Of a stretch of DNA of 64,000 nt, positions 49,499-56,201 are shown one piece after another. The position numbers were made by a program, and so were the translations under genes. Source of the DNA: Micromonospora sp. CB01531 (lineage in GTDB: Bacteria; Actinomycetota; Actinomycetes; Mycobacteriales; Micromonosporaceae); contig NZ_LWLS01000080.1 in the NCBI RefSeq assembly GCF_001905095.1, positions 1,801-65,800 of the forward strand, in the 5' to 3' direction. The notes beneath the pieces were generated by a model, which saw nothing but the letters and a program-made list of their open reading frames with translations, did not search any database and was not told the origin of the DNA. The number at the start of each line of letters is the position of its first letter. Within the stretch, counting starts at the first letter, position 1.

Positions 49499-49626
49499 CC
49501 GAACGACCTGGCGCGGGCGAACCCGCACCAGTGGGCGACCCTGCGCCGGGCCGCGAAGCTGGGCCTGGTGCCGGGGCCGGTTCGGCTGTTCTGCGCGCGC
49601 CGGCCTGTCGACCGTTGGCGGCCCAG

Positions 49627-49657
49627 CCGGCGGCGGCCCGCCCGGGGCCGCCGCCGG
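49627..49657 (-). terminator. Hairpin terminator
   Basis: Perfect 12-bp stem (49627-49638 with 49646-49657) just beyond the cellulase stop on the minus strand. Confidence 0.65.
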
Positions 49658-49666
49658 TCGCCCCGG

Positions 49667-51097
49667 TCAGGACGTCGGGAAGTTGTCCGGGGTACGGATG
49701 CGGTTGCGCATGAAGTTCCCCGAGTCGGTGAGCACCGTGGTGCCGGCGTACGTGCCGCCGTTGCAGGTGCCCGGCTTGAACGCCGCGCTGCCCTCGCTCG
49801 CGTCGGAGTACGTCCAGTTCGCGTAGCTGATCTTCAGCCGATCCAGCAGGTCGAGCCAGGCGGTGCTGCTGGCCGTGTCGACCGCGCCGTCACCGCTGTA
49901 GGTGACCGTGCCGAACTCGGTCACGAACAGCGGGATGCGGGCGGCCGCCCGCTGCACCTCGGTCCGGTAGTTGTCCCGGTGGGACGCGGCGTAGAAGTGG
50001 AAGGCGTACATGATGTTGCTGGCCCGGACCGGGTTGTTGGCGACCTCGTCGGAGTTGCCGCCCTCGGAGACGCCCAGCGAGGACCAGCCCCGAGTGCCGA
50101 CGATGACGACGGCGTCCGGATCGTTGGCGCGGATGATCGGGATCACCTGTTTGGCGTAGGCCCGGATGGTGGACCAGCTGACCCCGTTCGGTTCGTTGGT
50201 GATCTCGTAGATCACGTTGTTCTTGCTGGCGTTTCGCGCCGAGACCGCGGCGAAGAATGTCTTGGCGCGCTCAAGGTTGTACATCGGATCGCCGGGCGTG
50301 AGGGTGTGGAAGTCGATCAGCGCGTACATGCCGCGCGCGGTCGCTTTGTCCACCAGCGTGTTCACCTGGTTGGTGAAGCCGGTCGGGTTCGTCTCGTAGC
50401 CCTGCTCCTGCACGTACATCGAGATGCGCAGCAGGTCGGCCTGCCAGTCGTCGGCGAGGGCGTCGAGGGAGGCGTCGTGGTAGCACCTGGCGAACCACTG
50501 CAAGCCGTGGGTGCTCATGCCGCGCAGTTGGATCGGCCTGCCGTACTGGTTGCAGAGGTTGACGCCGCAGACCCGAAGTTGCCCGTTGATCGCCACCGGG
50601 GTGGTGCCGGTGGTCGGCGGGGGCGTGGTGGGCGGGGGAGTGGTGGTCGGTGGCGCGCTGGTCGGGCTGGTCCCGCCGGTGCAGGTCGTGCCGTTGAGGG
50701 TGAACGCCGTCGGCGCTGGGTTCGCGGTGGTCCAGCTGCCGTTGAATCCGATGGTGGTCCTCGCCCCGGTGGCCAGCGCGCCGTTGTAGCTGAGGCTCTG
50801 CGCGGTGACCGCGCTCCCGCTCTGCTGGAAGGTCGCCGACCAGCCCTGGGTGACGCGCTGCCCGGAGTTGGGGAACGTGAAGCCGAGTGTCCACCCGTTC
50901 ACCGGGTTGCCCAGGTTCTGGATGGCGGCGGTGGCGGTGAACCCGCCCTGCCAGGAGTTGGTGGTGTACGTGACGGCGCAGCCGGTCGCTGCCATGGCGT
51001 CGGTCGACGGCAGGACGGCCGTCGCGGCCAGGGCGAGCGCGCCGACGACGCCGCCCACGAGGAGGTGGCGCCGGGACGGGCGCGGGATCGAGGTCAT
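49667..51097 (-). CDS. GH5 endoglucanase with N-terminal CBM2
   Basis: 476 aa secreted cellulase. The signal peptide carries a twin-arginine motif, SRRHLLVG, and ends about AMA-A at residue 36-37. A CBM2 (about 38-140, with Cys40 and Cys139) is followed by a Pro/Thr linker (about 141-167) and a GH5 domain: VIYEITNEPNG gives the acid/base Glu302 and FVTEFGT the nucleophile Glu394. It cleaves beta-1,4-glucan outside the cell. A CelR/CebR-type operator lies about 85 bp upstream. The Tat motif fits the tatAC genes of this window. Confidence 0.94.
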   Translation of the reverse strand: MTSIPRPSRRHLLVGGVVGALALAATAVLPSTDAMAATGCAVTYTTNSWQGGFTATAAIQNLGNPVNGWTLGFTFPNSGQRVTQGWSATFQQSGSAVTAQSLSYNGALATGARTTIGFNGSWTTANPAPTAFTLNGTTCTGGTSPTSAPPTTTPPPTTPPPTTGTTPVAINGQLRVCGVNLCNQYGRPIQLRGMSTHGLQWFARCYHDASLDALADDWQADLLRISMYVQEQGYETNPTGFTNQVNTLVDKATARGMYALIDFHTLTPGDPMYNLERAKTFFAAVSARNASKNNVIYEITNEPNGVSWSTIRAYAKQVIPIIRANDPDAVVIVGTRGWSSLGVSEGGNSDEVANNPVRASNIMYAFHFYAASHRDNYRTEVQRAAARIPLFVTEFGTVTYSGDGAVDTASSTAWLDLLDRLKISYANWTYSDASEGSAAFKPGTCNGGTYAGTTVLTDSGNFMRNRIRTPDNFPTS

Positions 51098-51179
51098 GCG
51101 GGATCGTCCGATCTGGTGGGTGGGACAGTTGACGGTGCCCATCGCGAACTCGCCCGGAAAGTTCGACGGAAGTGACCCT

Positions 51180-51193
51180 CGGGAGCGCTCCCA
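51180..51193 (-). promoter_or_regulatory. CelR/CebR-type operator
   Basis: TGGGAGCGCTCCCG on the minus strand matches the LacI-family cellulose-regulator operator TGGGAGCGCTCCCA at 13 of 14 bases, about 85 bp upstream of the cellulase start. Confidence 0.75.
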
Positions 51194-51341
51194 CCGAGAG
51201 GGTAGAGGGGCGGGGCGATTCCGTGCAACAGGTCCGCGGTTCTCGTCGACGGCAGGTTTTCGTGGCACCCGTCACTCCCGCCGTTCGGTCAATTTGGGCC
51301 TGATTGTCAGTTTATGGACGCTATATCCATCGTCCGTTCGG

Positions 51342-51371
51342 TTGAATGGATGACGACCGTTGGTCTAGGGT
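51342..51371 (+). promoter_or_regulatory. Promoter of the SigB/SigF-type sigma factor gene
   Basis: TTGAAT (51342-51347), an 18-nt spacer and TAGGGT (51366-51371), about 55 nt upstream of the start codon. The AT-rich patch at 51300-51330 before it, with ATGGA and TCCAT half-sites, could hold another regulator. Confidence 0.45.
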
Positions 51372-51424
51372 GACTGACACGACCGGTGCTGGGAGCCCCG
51401 TCTCCCCAGGACAGGAAGGGCAGT

Positions 51425-52237
51425 ATGACTACGACGACCATCGCGCCGACGACGACCACCGACGTGCACCGCACGGCGACCAGCGGCGAGGAGACCCGGG
51501 CCAGCGAGCTGATTGCCGCCCTTGCCGCGCTACCCGCGGAGCACCCGGACCGGCCGGCCCTGCGCAACCAGGTCGTCGAGGCGTGGCTGCCGCTGGCCAA
51601 CCACCTCGCCGCTCGCTACAGCGGCCGGGGTGAGCCCACCGGCGATCTGGCCCAGACGGCGGCCCTCGGCCTCATCAAGGCGGTGGACCGGTTCGACGCC
51701 TCCCGCGGCGTCGACTTCGCCGGGTTCGCCATCCCGACCATCCTCGGCGAGATCAAGCGGCACTTCCGCGACCGCACCTGGAACATCCGCGTGCCGCGTC
51801 GCCTCCAGGAGCTGCGGCTGCGCATCTCCGAGGCGAACAGCACCCTGACCCACACCCTCAACCGGGCCCCCACGGTGGCTGACATCGCCGCCCACCTCGA
51901 CCTCACCGAGGAAGAGGTTCTCGAGGGCCTGGAAGGGGCCCGTGCCTACAATGCCGTCTCGCTGTCGACCCCGATCGGCGACGGCGACAGCGCCACCGAG
52001 CTGGGCGACACCCTCGGCACCGAGGACGGCGAGTACGAGCTGGCCGAGCTGCGCGCCTCGCTCGGGCCGGCGCTGGCCACGCTGGACGAGCGGGAGCAGC
52101 GGATCCTCACCCTCCGCTTCTACGGCAACCTGACCCAGAGCGAGATCGCCGCCCGCGTCGGGGTGTCCCAGATGCATGTGTCCCGGCTGCTCGCCCGCGC
52201 GTTGGCCAAGCTGCGCGGCCAGCTCGCCGAGGCCTGA
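51425..52237 (+). CDS. SigB/SigF-family RNA polymerase sigma factor
   Basis: 270 aa, sigma-70 group 3 (stress/sporulation type). Region 2 is DLAQTAALGLIKAVDRFDASRGVDFAGFAIPTILGEIKRHFRD, region 3 LNRAPTVADIAAHLDLTEEEVLEGLEG, region 4 LTQSEIAARVGVSQMHVSRLLARALAKL. ATG at 51425 has an AGGAAGGG ribosome binding site. No anti-sigma or antagonist gene is adjacent, unlike rsb-linked copies, so control must lie elsewhere. Confidence 0.93.
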   Translation: MTTTTIAPTTTTDVHRTATSGEETRASELIAALAALPAEHPDRPALRNQVVEAWLPLANHLAARYSGRGEPTGDLAQTAALGLIKAVDRFDASRGVDFAGFAIPTILGEIKRHFRDRTWNIRVPRRLQELRLRISEANSTLTHTLNRAPTVADIAAHLDLTEEEVLEGLEGARAYNAVSLSTPIGDGDSATELGDTLGTEDGEYELAELRASLGPALATLDEREQRILTLRFYGNLTQSEIAARVGVSQMHVSRLLARALAKLRGQLAEA

Positions 52238-52293
52238 TCCGCCGGGGCGGACTCCATGCCGCCCGTGGTTTTACGAGCGTGCCGCGTTCCCTG

Positions 52294-52323
52294 CCCCGTC
52301 ACCGGCTCCCCCCGGTGGCGGGG
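52294..52323 (+). terminator. Hairpin terminator after the sigma factor
   Basis: 12-bp stem with one G-T type mismatch (52294-52305 with 52312-52323) followed by CGCTTCT. Confidence 0.6.
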
Positions 52324-52409
52324 CGCTTCTGTTCACCCCGCCCATCCTCGTCGGTCGCCGTTCCTGCGGGGCATCGGTTGAACGGCGAGGTGAGTGGACC
52401 AGGAGGCAC

Positions 52410-52438
52410 TTGATTTCTGTCAAATAATGTGGTATTAT
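52410..52438 (+). promoter_or_regulatory. Near-consensus housekeeping promoter
   Basis: TTGATT (52410-52415), a 17-nt spacer and TATTAT (52433-52438). The spacer and -10 hold ATAAT-GTGGT-ATTAT, an inverted repeat that could bind a repressor. It is the most AT-rich patch of the region and the best match to a sigma-A promoter in the window. It drives the small gene at 52556. Confidence 0.6.
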
Positions 52439-52555
52439 GTCCGCTTCTGACTGGTAGCGTGGCGCTCTCTCGGGGGTGTGTCCCATCGCGCCGCCCGGGT
52501 TCCACCGGCGGCCCGCCATCCCGGCGCGGTCGCCCTCCGGAAAGGACCAGTCACG

Positions 52556-52966
52556 TTGCCCGACGCTTCCACCGTCCCGCTCGACAGCCGCGTCCGTAGC
52601 TTCCTCGCCGCGCTCGGACCGACCGCCGGCACCGCGGACAGCCCCGCTGTCGACGACTGCTTCGCCGACCCGTTCCTCCTGGCCGACGACACCGGCGCCC
52701 GGCCCGTCCCCCGGGCCGGGTTCCTCGCCGCGCTGCCCCGTCGGGCGCAGCTCTTCGCCGACCTCGGGCTCGGCCCCGCGGCGCTGACCGGCGTCACCTG
52801 TCAGCGCCTCGACGACCGGTACGTCCTCGCCCGCACCGACTGGGAGGCATCCCGGATGGACGGCGGCCGACCGGTGCCGCTCGCCTCCTCGTTCCTGCTG
52901 CACGACGACGGTGAGCAGTTCCGCGTCGTGCTCTACCTCAACCACCAGGGCCTGCCGCAAACCTGA
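52556..52966 (+). CDS. SnoaL/DUF4440-like small protein
   Basis: 136 aa alpha+beta protein. DSRVRSFLAALG, CFADPFLLADDTGARPVPRAGFLAALPRR and SFLLHDDGEQFRVVLYLNHQGLP resemble the NTF2-like (SnoaL/DUF4440) cone fold. TTG at 52556 is chosen since AAAGGA lies 9 nt upstream; a GTG at 52478 gives a longer but basic, unlikely N-terminus. The function is unknown. Expression may be strong, judging from the promoter. Confidence 0.7.
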   Translation: MPDASTVPLDSRVRSFLAALGPTAGTADSPAVDDCFADPFLLADDTGARPVPRAGFLAALPRRAQLFADLGLGPAALTGVTCQRLDDRYVLARTDWEASRMDGGRPVPLASSFLLHDDGEQFRVVLYLNHQGLPQT

Positions 52967-53055
52967 CCCACCCGGCCGGCCGGGACTGGCATCGCCCCGG
53001 CGCGGGCCGCCGTGGCCGGTTCGCGCCGGCCGGCGGCCCCGGGTCGGGCAGGCCT

Positions 53056-54138
53056 CTAGAGGCCTGCGCACGCCGCGCCGTCGATGGTGCAGCCGTTGGG
53101 CGCCGTGGCCGACGCGTCCGGGTCGCGGACGTCGAACCGGAATGTCCGCGAACCCCCGGCCGGCACGGCCGGTCCGGTGAAGGTGACCACCTGCCCGTTC
53201 TGCTTGCCCTCGGCCCCGTTGACGTTGCCGATCTCGGCTCGCGTCCCGAGCGTCACGAGCACCGTCCAGCCCTCCTTCGCCGCGCTGCCGGGATTGGTGA
53301 TCGTCACCGCGCCCCGGTAGCCGAACAGCCGGTCGGAGACGGTCTCGTAGCTGGCGGTCAGGGCCGGGGCGGCCGGCGTCCTCGCGCTGGGGGTGCGGCT
53401 GGGCGTGGCTGACGGGGTCGGGGTCGGCGTCGGGGTGGCGCTGTGCCGGCTCGCGGCGGCCGCCGTGCGGGTCGGGGTGGGCTGGGGAGCGCGGCTGGTG
53501 GCGCTGGGCACGACCAGCGGAGCCGACTGCGCCGTGGCGTCCGGTAGCTGAGCGGCCGGCCGCCGGGTCGCCCACACCCCCGCCCCGACCAGCAGCGCGA
53601 GGCAGGTCAGCGCGCCGATGACCACCGCCCACAGGCGCCTGGTCCGGGCCCGGCCGTCGCCTAGCAACCGGACCACCGGTAGTTCGGCGGTCAGTCCGCC
53701 CTCGGCGCGGCGCAGGTCGACCTGCTGGAACGCCAGCCAGTCGAGGATTGCCGGCAGCCGTACGGCCAGCGCCTGCTCGTGTTGCTCGGCACGGCGGTCG
53801 CCCTGTTCGTCGTTCCACTCGCCCTGCTCCAGCATCTCGTAAAGGGACAGCCGGCAGCCGTGGCTGGTGGGGGCGATCGTGCAGGTCAGCACGGTCTGCC
53901 GGTCGCCCTCCTGGCAGTGCAGCACAAGCCGCTCCGGCGCCTGCCGCTCGACCACGGTCGCCTCGACGTCGGCGTCGAAGCCGGGCAGCCCCGCCGTCCG
54001 CAGCAGCAGCCGGTCCGGGGCGTCCGCCGCCGGCGCGGTCTCGACGAACCACTTGGTGAGGTACGCCGTGTCGGTCAACGCTCGCCAGACCCGGGCAGGC
54101 GGGTGGAACAGTTCGACCTCGGTGCCGATCTCGATCAC
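53056..54138 (-). CDS. SRPBCC-transmembrane-CBM2 fusion protein
   Basis: 360 aa. Residues 1-140 are an SRPBCC/AHSA1-type domain (VELFHPPARVWRALTDTAYLTKWFVET). A single membrane helix follows at 170-189 (AVVIGALTCLALLVGAGVWA), then a Pro/Thr/Ser-rich linker (192-256) and a C-terminal CBM2-like beta domain (258-360: GYRGAVTITNPGSAAKEGWTVLVTL, and Cys350 and Cys357). The N-terminal part would be cytoplasmic and the CBM2 outside. It may sense or tether polysaccharide; no such fusion has a known role that I can name. TAGCAT lies 6 nt before the GTG. Confidence 0.85.
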   Translation of the reverse strand: MIEIGTEVELFHPPARVWRALTDTAYLTKWFVETAPAADAPDRLLLRTAGLPGFDADVEATVVERQAPERLVLHCQEGDRQTVLTCTIAPTSHGCRLSLYEMLEQGEWNDEQGDRRAEQHEQALAVRLPAILDWLAFQQVDLRRAEGGLTAELPVVRLLGDGRARTRRLWAVVIGALTCLALLVGAGVWATRRPAAQLPDATAQSAPLVVPSATSRAPQPTPTRTAAAASRHSATPTPTPTPSATPSRTPSARTPAAPALTASYETVSDRLFGYRGAVTITNPGSAAKEGWTVLVTLGTRAEIGNVNGAEGKQNGQVVTFTGPAVPAGGSRTFRFDVRDPDASATAPNGCTIDGAACAGL

Positions 54139-54144
54139 GCGCAG

Positions 54145-54150
54145 ATGCTA
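54145..54150 (-). promoter_or_regulatory. -10-like TAGCAT, leaderless start
   Basis: TAGCAT on the minus strand ends 6 nt before the GTG at 54138. Confidence 0.45.
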
Positions 54151-54198
54151 CGGCCCGGGCTGTCTCACCATTCCGGACGGTCGGCCCTTCTGCGGGCG

Positions 54199-54525
54199 TC
54201 ACTGCGCCGGCTGCTCCGGGCCCTCGTCGTGCCAGCGGGCCCGCCAGGCGGCCTCACCGGCCTCGTGGATGGTCTTCTCCTCGTACACCGCCCGGCGCAG
54301 GGCGCGCCGCGAGTCGGCCAGGGCCACCAGTTCGATGATGACGAGGGCGAGGCAGTTGGCCGTCAGCAGGGTGAGTGCCCCGAACGCCGGGAGGTGCTGG
54401 GCGACCGGAAGCCCGACCGCGAGCACGACGAGCACACCGATCCGGGTCCACGTCACCGTCCGCAACGTGCGCAGTTGGAACGCCAGGTCGGCGGCCAGGT
54501 AGAGCATCACCCCGGAGAACAGCAT
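54199..54525 (-). pseudogene. C-terminal fragment of an LtrA-like membrane protein
   Basis: 108 residues from ATG 54525 hold three membrane helices (LFSGVMLYLAADLAFQLRTLRTVTW, IGVLVVLAVGLPVAQHL, ALTLLTANCLALVIIELVAL). The spacing resembles the last helices of low-temperature-requirement A (LtrA) family proteins, which are normally about 380-400 aa. No N-terminal part is found upstream, where the MmcQ gene starts after about 100 bp. It could be a true small protein, but truncation is more likely. The assignment is tentative. Confidence 0.4.
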
Positions 54526-54626
54526 GGGCACCGCCGGCCCGTGTGCGTGCTCGGCTGGTCGCCCGGCGCGCGACCGGCCCGGCCCCACGCCGCCGACGGC
54601 TGATCGACCGGCTGCGGCGGCCGGGC

Positions 54627-54968
54627 TCAGTCGCCCAGCCGCTGCCGGGCGAGGAACTTCGGCACCACCATCCGCCACGACTCGGTGACCAGCTCGGTCA
54701 TCTGGTCGTGGTCGAGTCGCTCGAGGTGGCAGCACACCCAGTTGAACCGCAGGTCGGACGGGCGGGGGAGGAAGAACAGGTCCGGCTCGGCGGCGATGAG
54801 GCCGTCCCGCTGCTCCTTCGGGTAGCCGAAGCCCATCGTCCGCTCGTCGCGGGAGAACGCGACGTAGACGATGGCGCCGACGCGAAACTTGATCCGGTCG
54901 CGGATCAGGTGCTCGCTGGTGCGGGGCAACGTCCGGGCCAGCGCCCGGACGTCATCGACGGTGACCAC
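54627..54968 (-). CDS. MmcQ/YjbR-like protein
   Basis: 113 aa single-domain protein with the MmcQ/YjbR fold: DDVRALARTLPRTSEH, IKFRVGAIVYVAFSRDERTMGFGYPKEQRDGLI and WVCCHLERLDHDQMTELVTESWRMVVPKFL. It resembles a CyaY-like fold that may bind DNA or a small ligand. Function is not known. GTG at 54968 is preceded by TACCGT at 6 nt. Confidence 0.88.
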   Translation of the reverse strand: MVTVDDVRALARTLPRTSEHLIRDRIKFRVGAIVYVAFSRDERTMGFGYPKEQRDGLIAAEPDLFFLPRPSDLRFNWVCCHLERLDHDQMTELVTESWRMVVPKFLARQRLGD

Positions 54969-54974
54969 GGCACG

Positions 54975-54980
54975 ACGGTA
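54975..54980 (-). promoter_or_regulatory. -10-like TACCGT, leaderless start
   Basis: TACCGT on the minus strand ends 6 nt before the GTG at 54968. Confidence 0.4.
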
Positions 54981-55012
54981 ACCCCGCCGTACGACATCGT
55001 CCGCGTCCGGCG

Positions 55013-55630
55013 TCAGCGGTGCGTGCTGGTGCGGCCCTCGGCCGCGGCGGCGGGGGCGGCCAGGGCGAGCGTGGCCCGGAGCGTGTCGACCAGCGGGCCG
55101 TCCGGCTGTTCGAACCAGTACTGGACGGCGACCCGCAGGGTGGCCAAAAAGGCGGCGGCCAAGATCCGGGAGCGCAGGGCCGGGTCAGGTCCGGTGAGCC
55201 GGTGGGCCAGCTCACCGGCCAGTTCCCGCTCGATCGCCCCGTACGCGGCGACCTGGTGCGCGAGAAGGCCGGGGTGTCCGTGCAACTGGCGGCGTCGGGT
55301 GAGCCAGGACACGGTGGGGTCCTCGAACATCTCGCCGGCCTGGCGCAGGGCGGCCCGGCTCAGCGCGGTCCACGGCGGCTCGTCGGCGGGCCGCTCGCGC
55401 AGCAGCTCCAGCATCCGGCGCAGCCGCACGGTGTCGCCGTGGAAGAGCGCCTCCTCCTTACTGGAGAAGTAGTTGGAGAAGGTCCGCCGGGAGACGTTGG
55501 CGGCGTCCGCGATCGCCTCGACGGTGACCCGCTCCGGTCCCTGCTCCAGCGCGAGGCGCAGCGCCGCCTCGTGCAGGGCGAGCCGGGTCGCCGCCTTCTT
55601 GCGTTCCCGCAGCCCGGTTGCCTCCGACAT
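55013..55630 (-). CDS. TetR-family regulator
   Basis: 205 aa. The N-terminal TetR helix-turn-helix reads AALRLALEQGPERVTVEAIADAANVSRRTFSNYFSSKEEALF; the C-terminal part is a helical ligand domain. It lies divergent to the MarR/MFS pair and 103 bp away. It probably represses itself and/or the pump. ATG at 55630 follows TAGGCT at 7 nt, with no ribosome binding site; a longer reading upstream is unlikely. Confidence 0.9.
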   Translation of the reverse strand: MSEATGLRERKKAATRLALHEAALRLALEQGPERVTVEAIADAANVSRRTFSNYFSSKEEALFHGDTVRLRRMLELLRERPADEPPWTALSRAALRQAGEMFEDPTVSWLTRRRQLHGHPGLLAHQVAAYGAIERELAGELAHRLTGPDPALRSRILAAAFLATLRVAVQYWFEQPDGPLVDTLRATLALAAPAAAAEGRTSTHR

Positions 55631-55637
55631 GAACACC

Positions 55638-55643
55638 AGCCTA
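55638..55643 (-). promoter_or_regulatory. -10-like TAGGCT, leaderless start
   Basis: TAGGCT on the minus strand ends 7 nt before the TetR ATG. Confidence 0.45.
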
Positions 55644-55663
55644 CGTGATCCATTTCTCAACGA

Positions 55664-55710
55664 GCAAACTTGCCTACTGCGCAAGATTCGCCAATTATTG
55701 CTTGAGGCAA
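55664..55710. promoter_or_regulatory. Cluster of TTGC/GCAA half-sites
   Basis: GCAA-AC-TTGC (55664-55673), GCAA at 55681 and TTGC-TTGAG-GCAA (55698-55710) form a series of inverted half-sites between the TetR and MarR genes. This is the arrangement expected of MarR or TetR operators. Confidence 0.5.
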
Positions 55711-55733
55711 CCAACTCCGTCTGGAGGACAACC

Positions 55734-56201
55734 GTGGACCCCGCCACCCGCGAACTCGGCACGCGCCTGCAGGAGCTGCTGACCGGCGTGCGGCTGCTCA
55801 AGCAACAGCGCGCCGACGACCGGCCGGCCGTGCCGCCCGGCCTGGTGGGCCTCCTCATGCACATCGACCGCTGCGCCACCGGGTGCCACGCCCGGGAACT
55901 GGCCGAGCGGACCCGGCTCGACCCGTCGACCGTCAGCCGAGCGGTCGCCGCCCTGGTCGCGCACGGCCTGGTCGACCGGCGTGCCGACCCCAGCGACCGG
56001 CGGGCCAGCCACCTGACCGTCACCGCGGCCGGCCGCGCGGCCCTGGCCGACACCCACGACTGGTACGGCGGGGTGCTCGACCGAGCGCTCGCCGACTGGA
56101 CCCCCGGCGAGGTGGCGGCGCTGTCCGCCGCGCTCGGCCGGTTCACCCGCGACATCGAGGTCGCCCTCGCACACCACGACAACCTGGAGGACGCGCGATG
56201 A
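55734..56201 (+). CDS. MarR-family regulator
   Basis: 155 aa. It has the MarR winged helix (ARELAERTRLDPSTVSRAVAALVAHGLVDRRADPSDRRASHLTVT in two parts around the wing). GTG at 55734 has GGAGG upstream. It overlaps the MFS gene by 4 nt (ATGA), so the two are coupled: the usual layout for a pump with its own repressor. Likely inducers are the exported compounds, unknown here. Confidence 0.92.
   Translation: MDPATRELGTRLQELLTGVRLLKQQRADDRPAVPPGLVGLLMHIDRCATGCHARELAERTRLDPSTVSRAVAALVAHGLVDRRADPSDRRASHLTVTAAGRAALADTHDWYGGVLDRALADWTPGEVAALSAALGRFTRDIEVALAHHDNLEDAR

Noticed and set aside
49499..49666. Frame continuing after the L36 stop (DLARANPHQWATLRRAAKLGL)
   Set aside because: It is in frame with rpmJ, but no family or start codon supports it and it ends in a GC-rich shadow of the cellulase. 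Stop-codon readthrough is not indicated.
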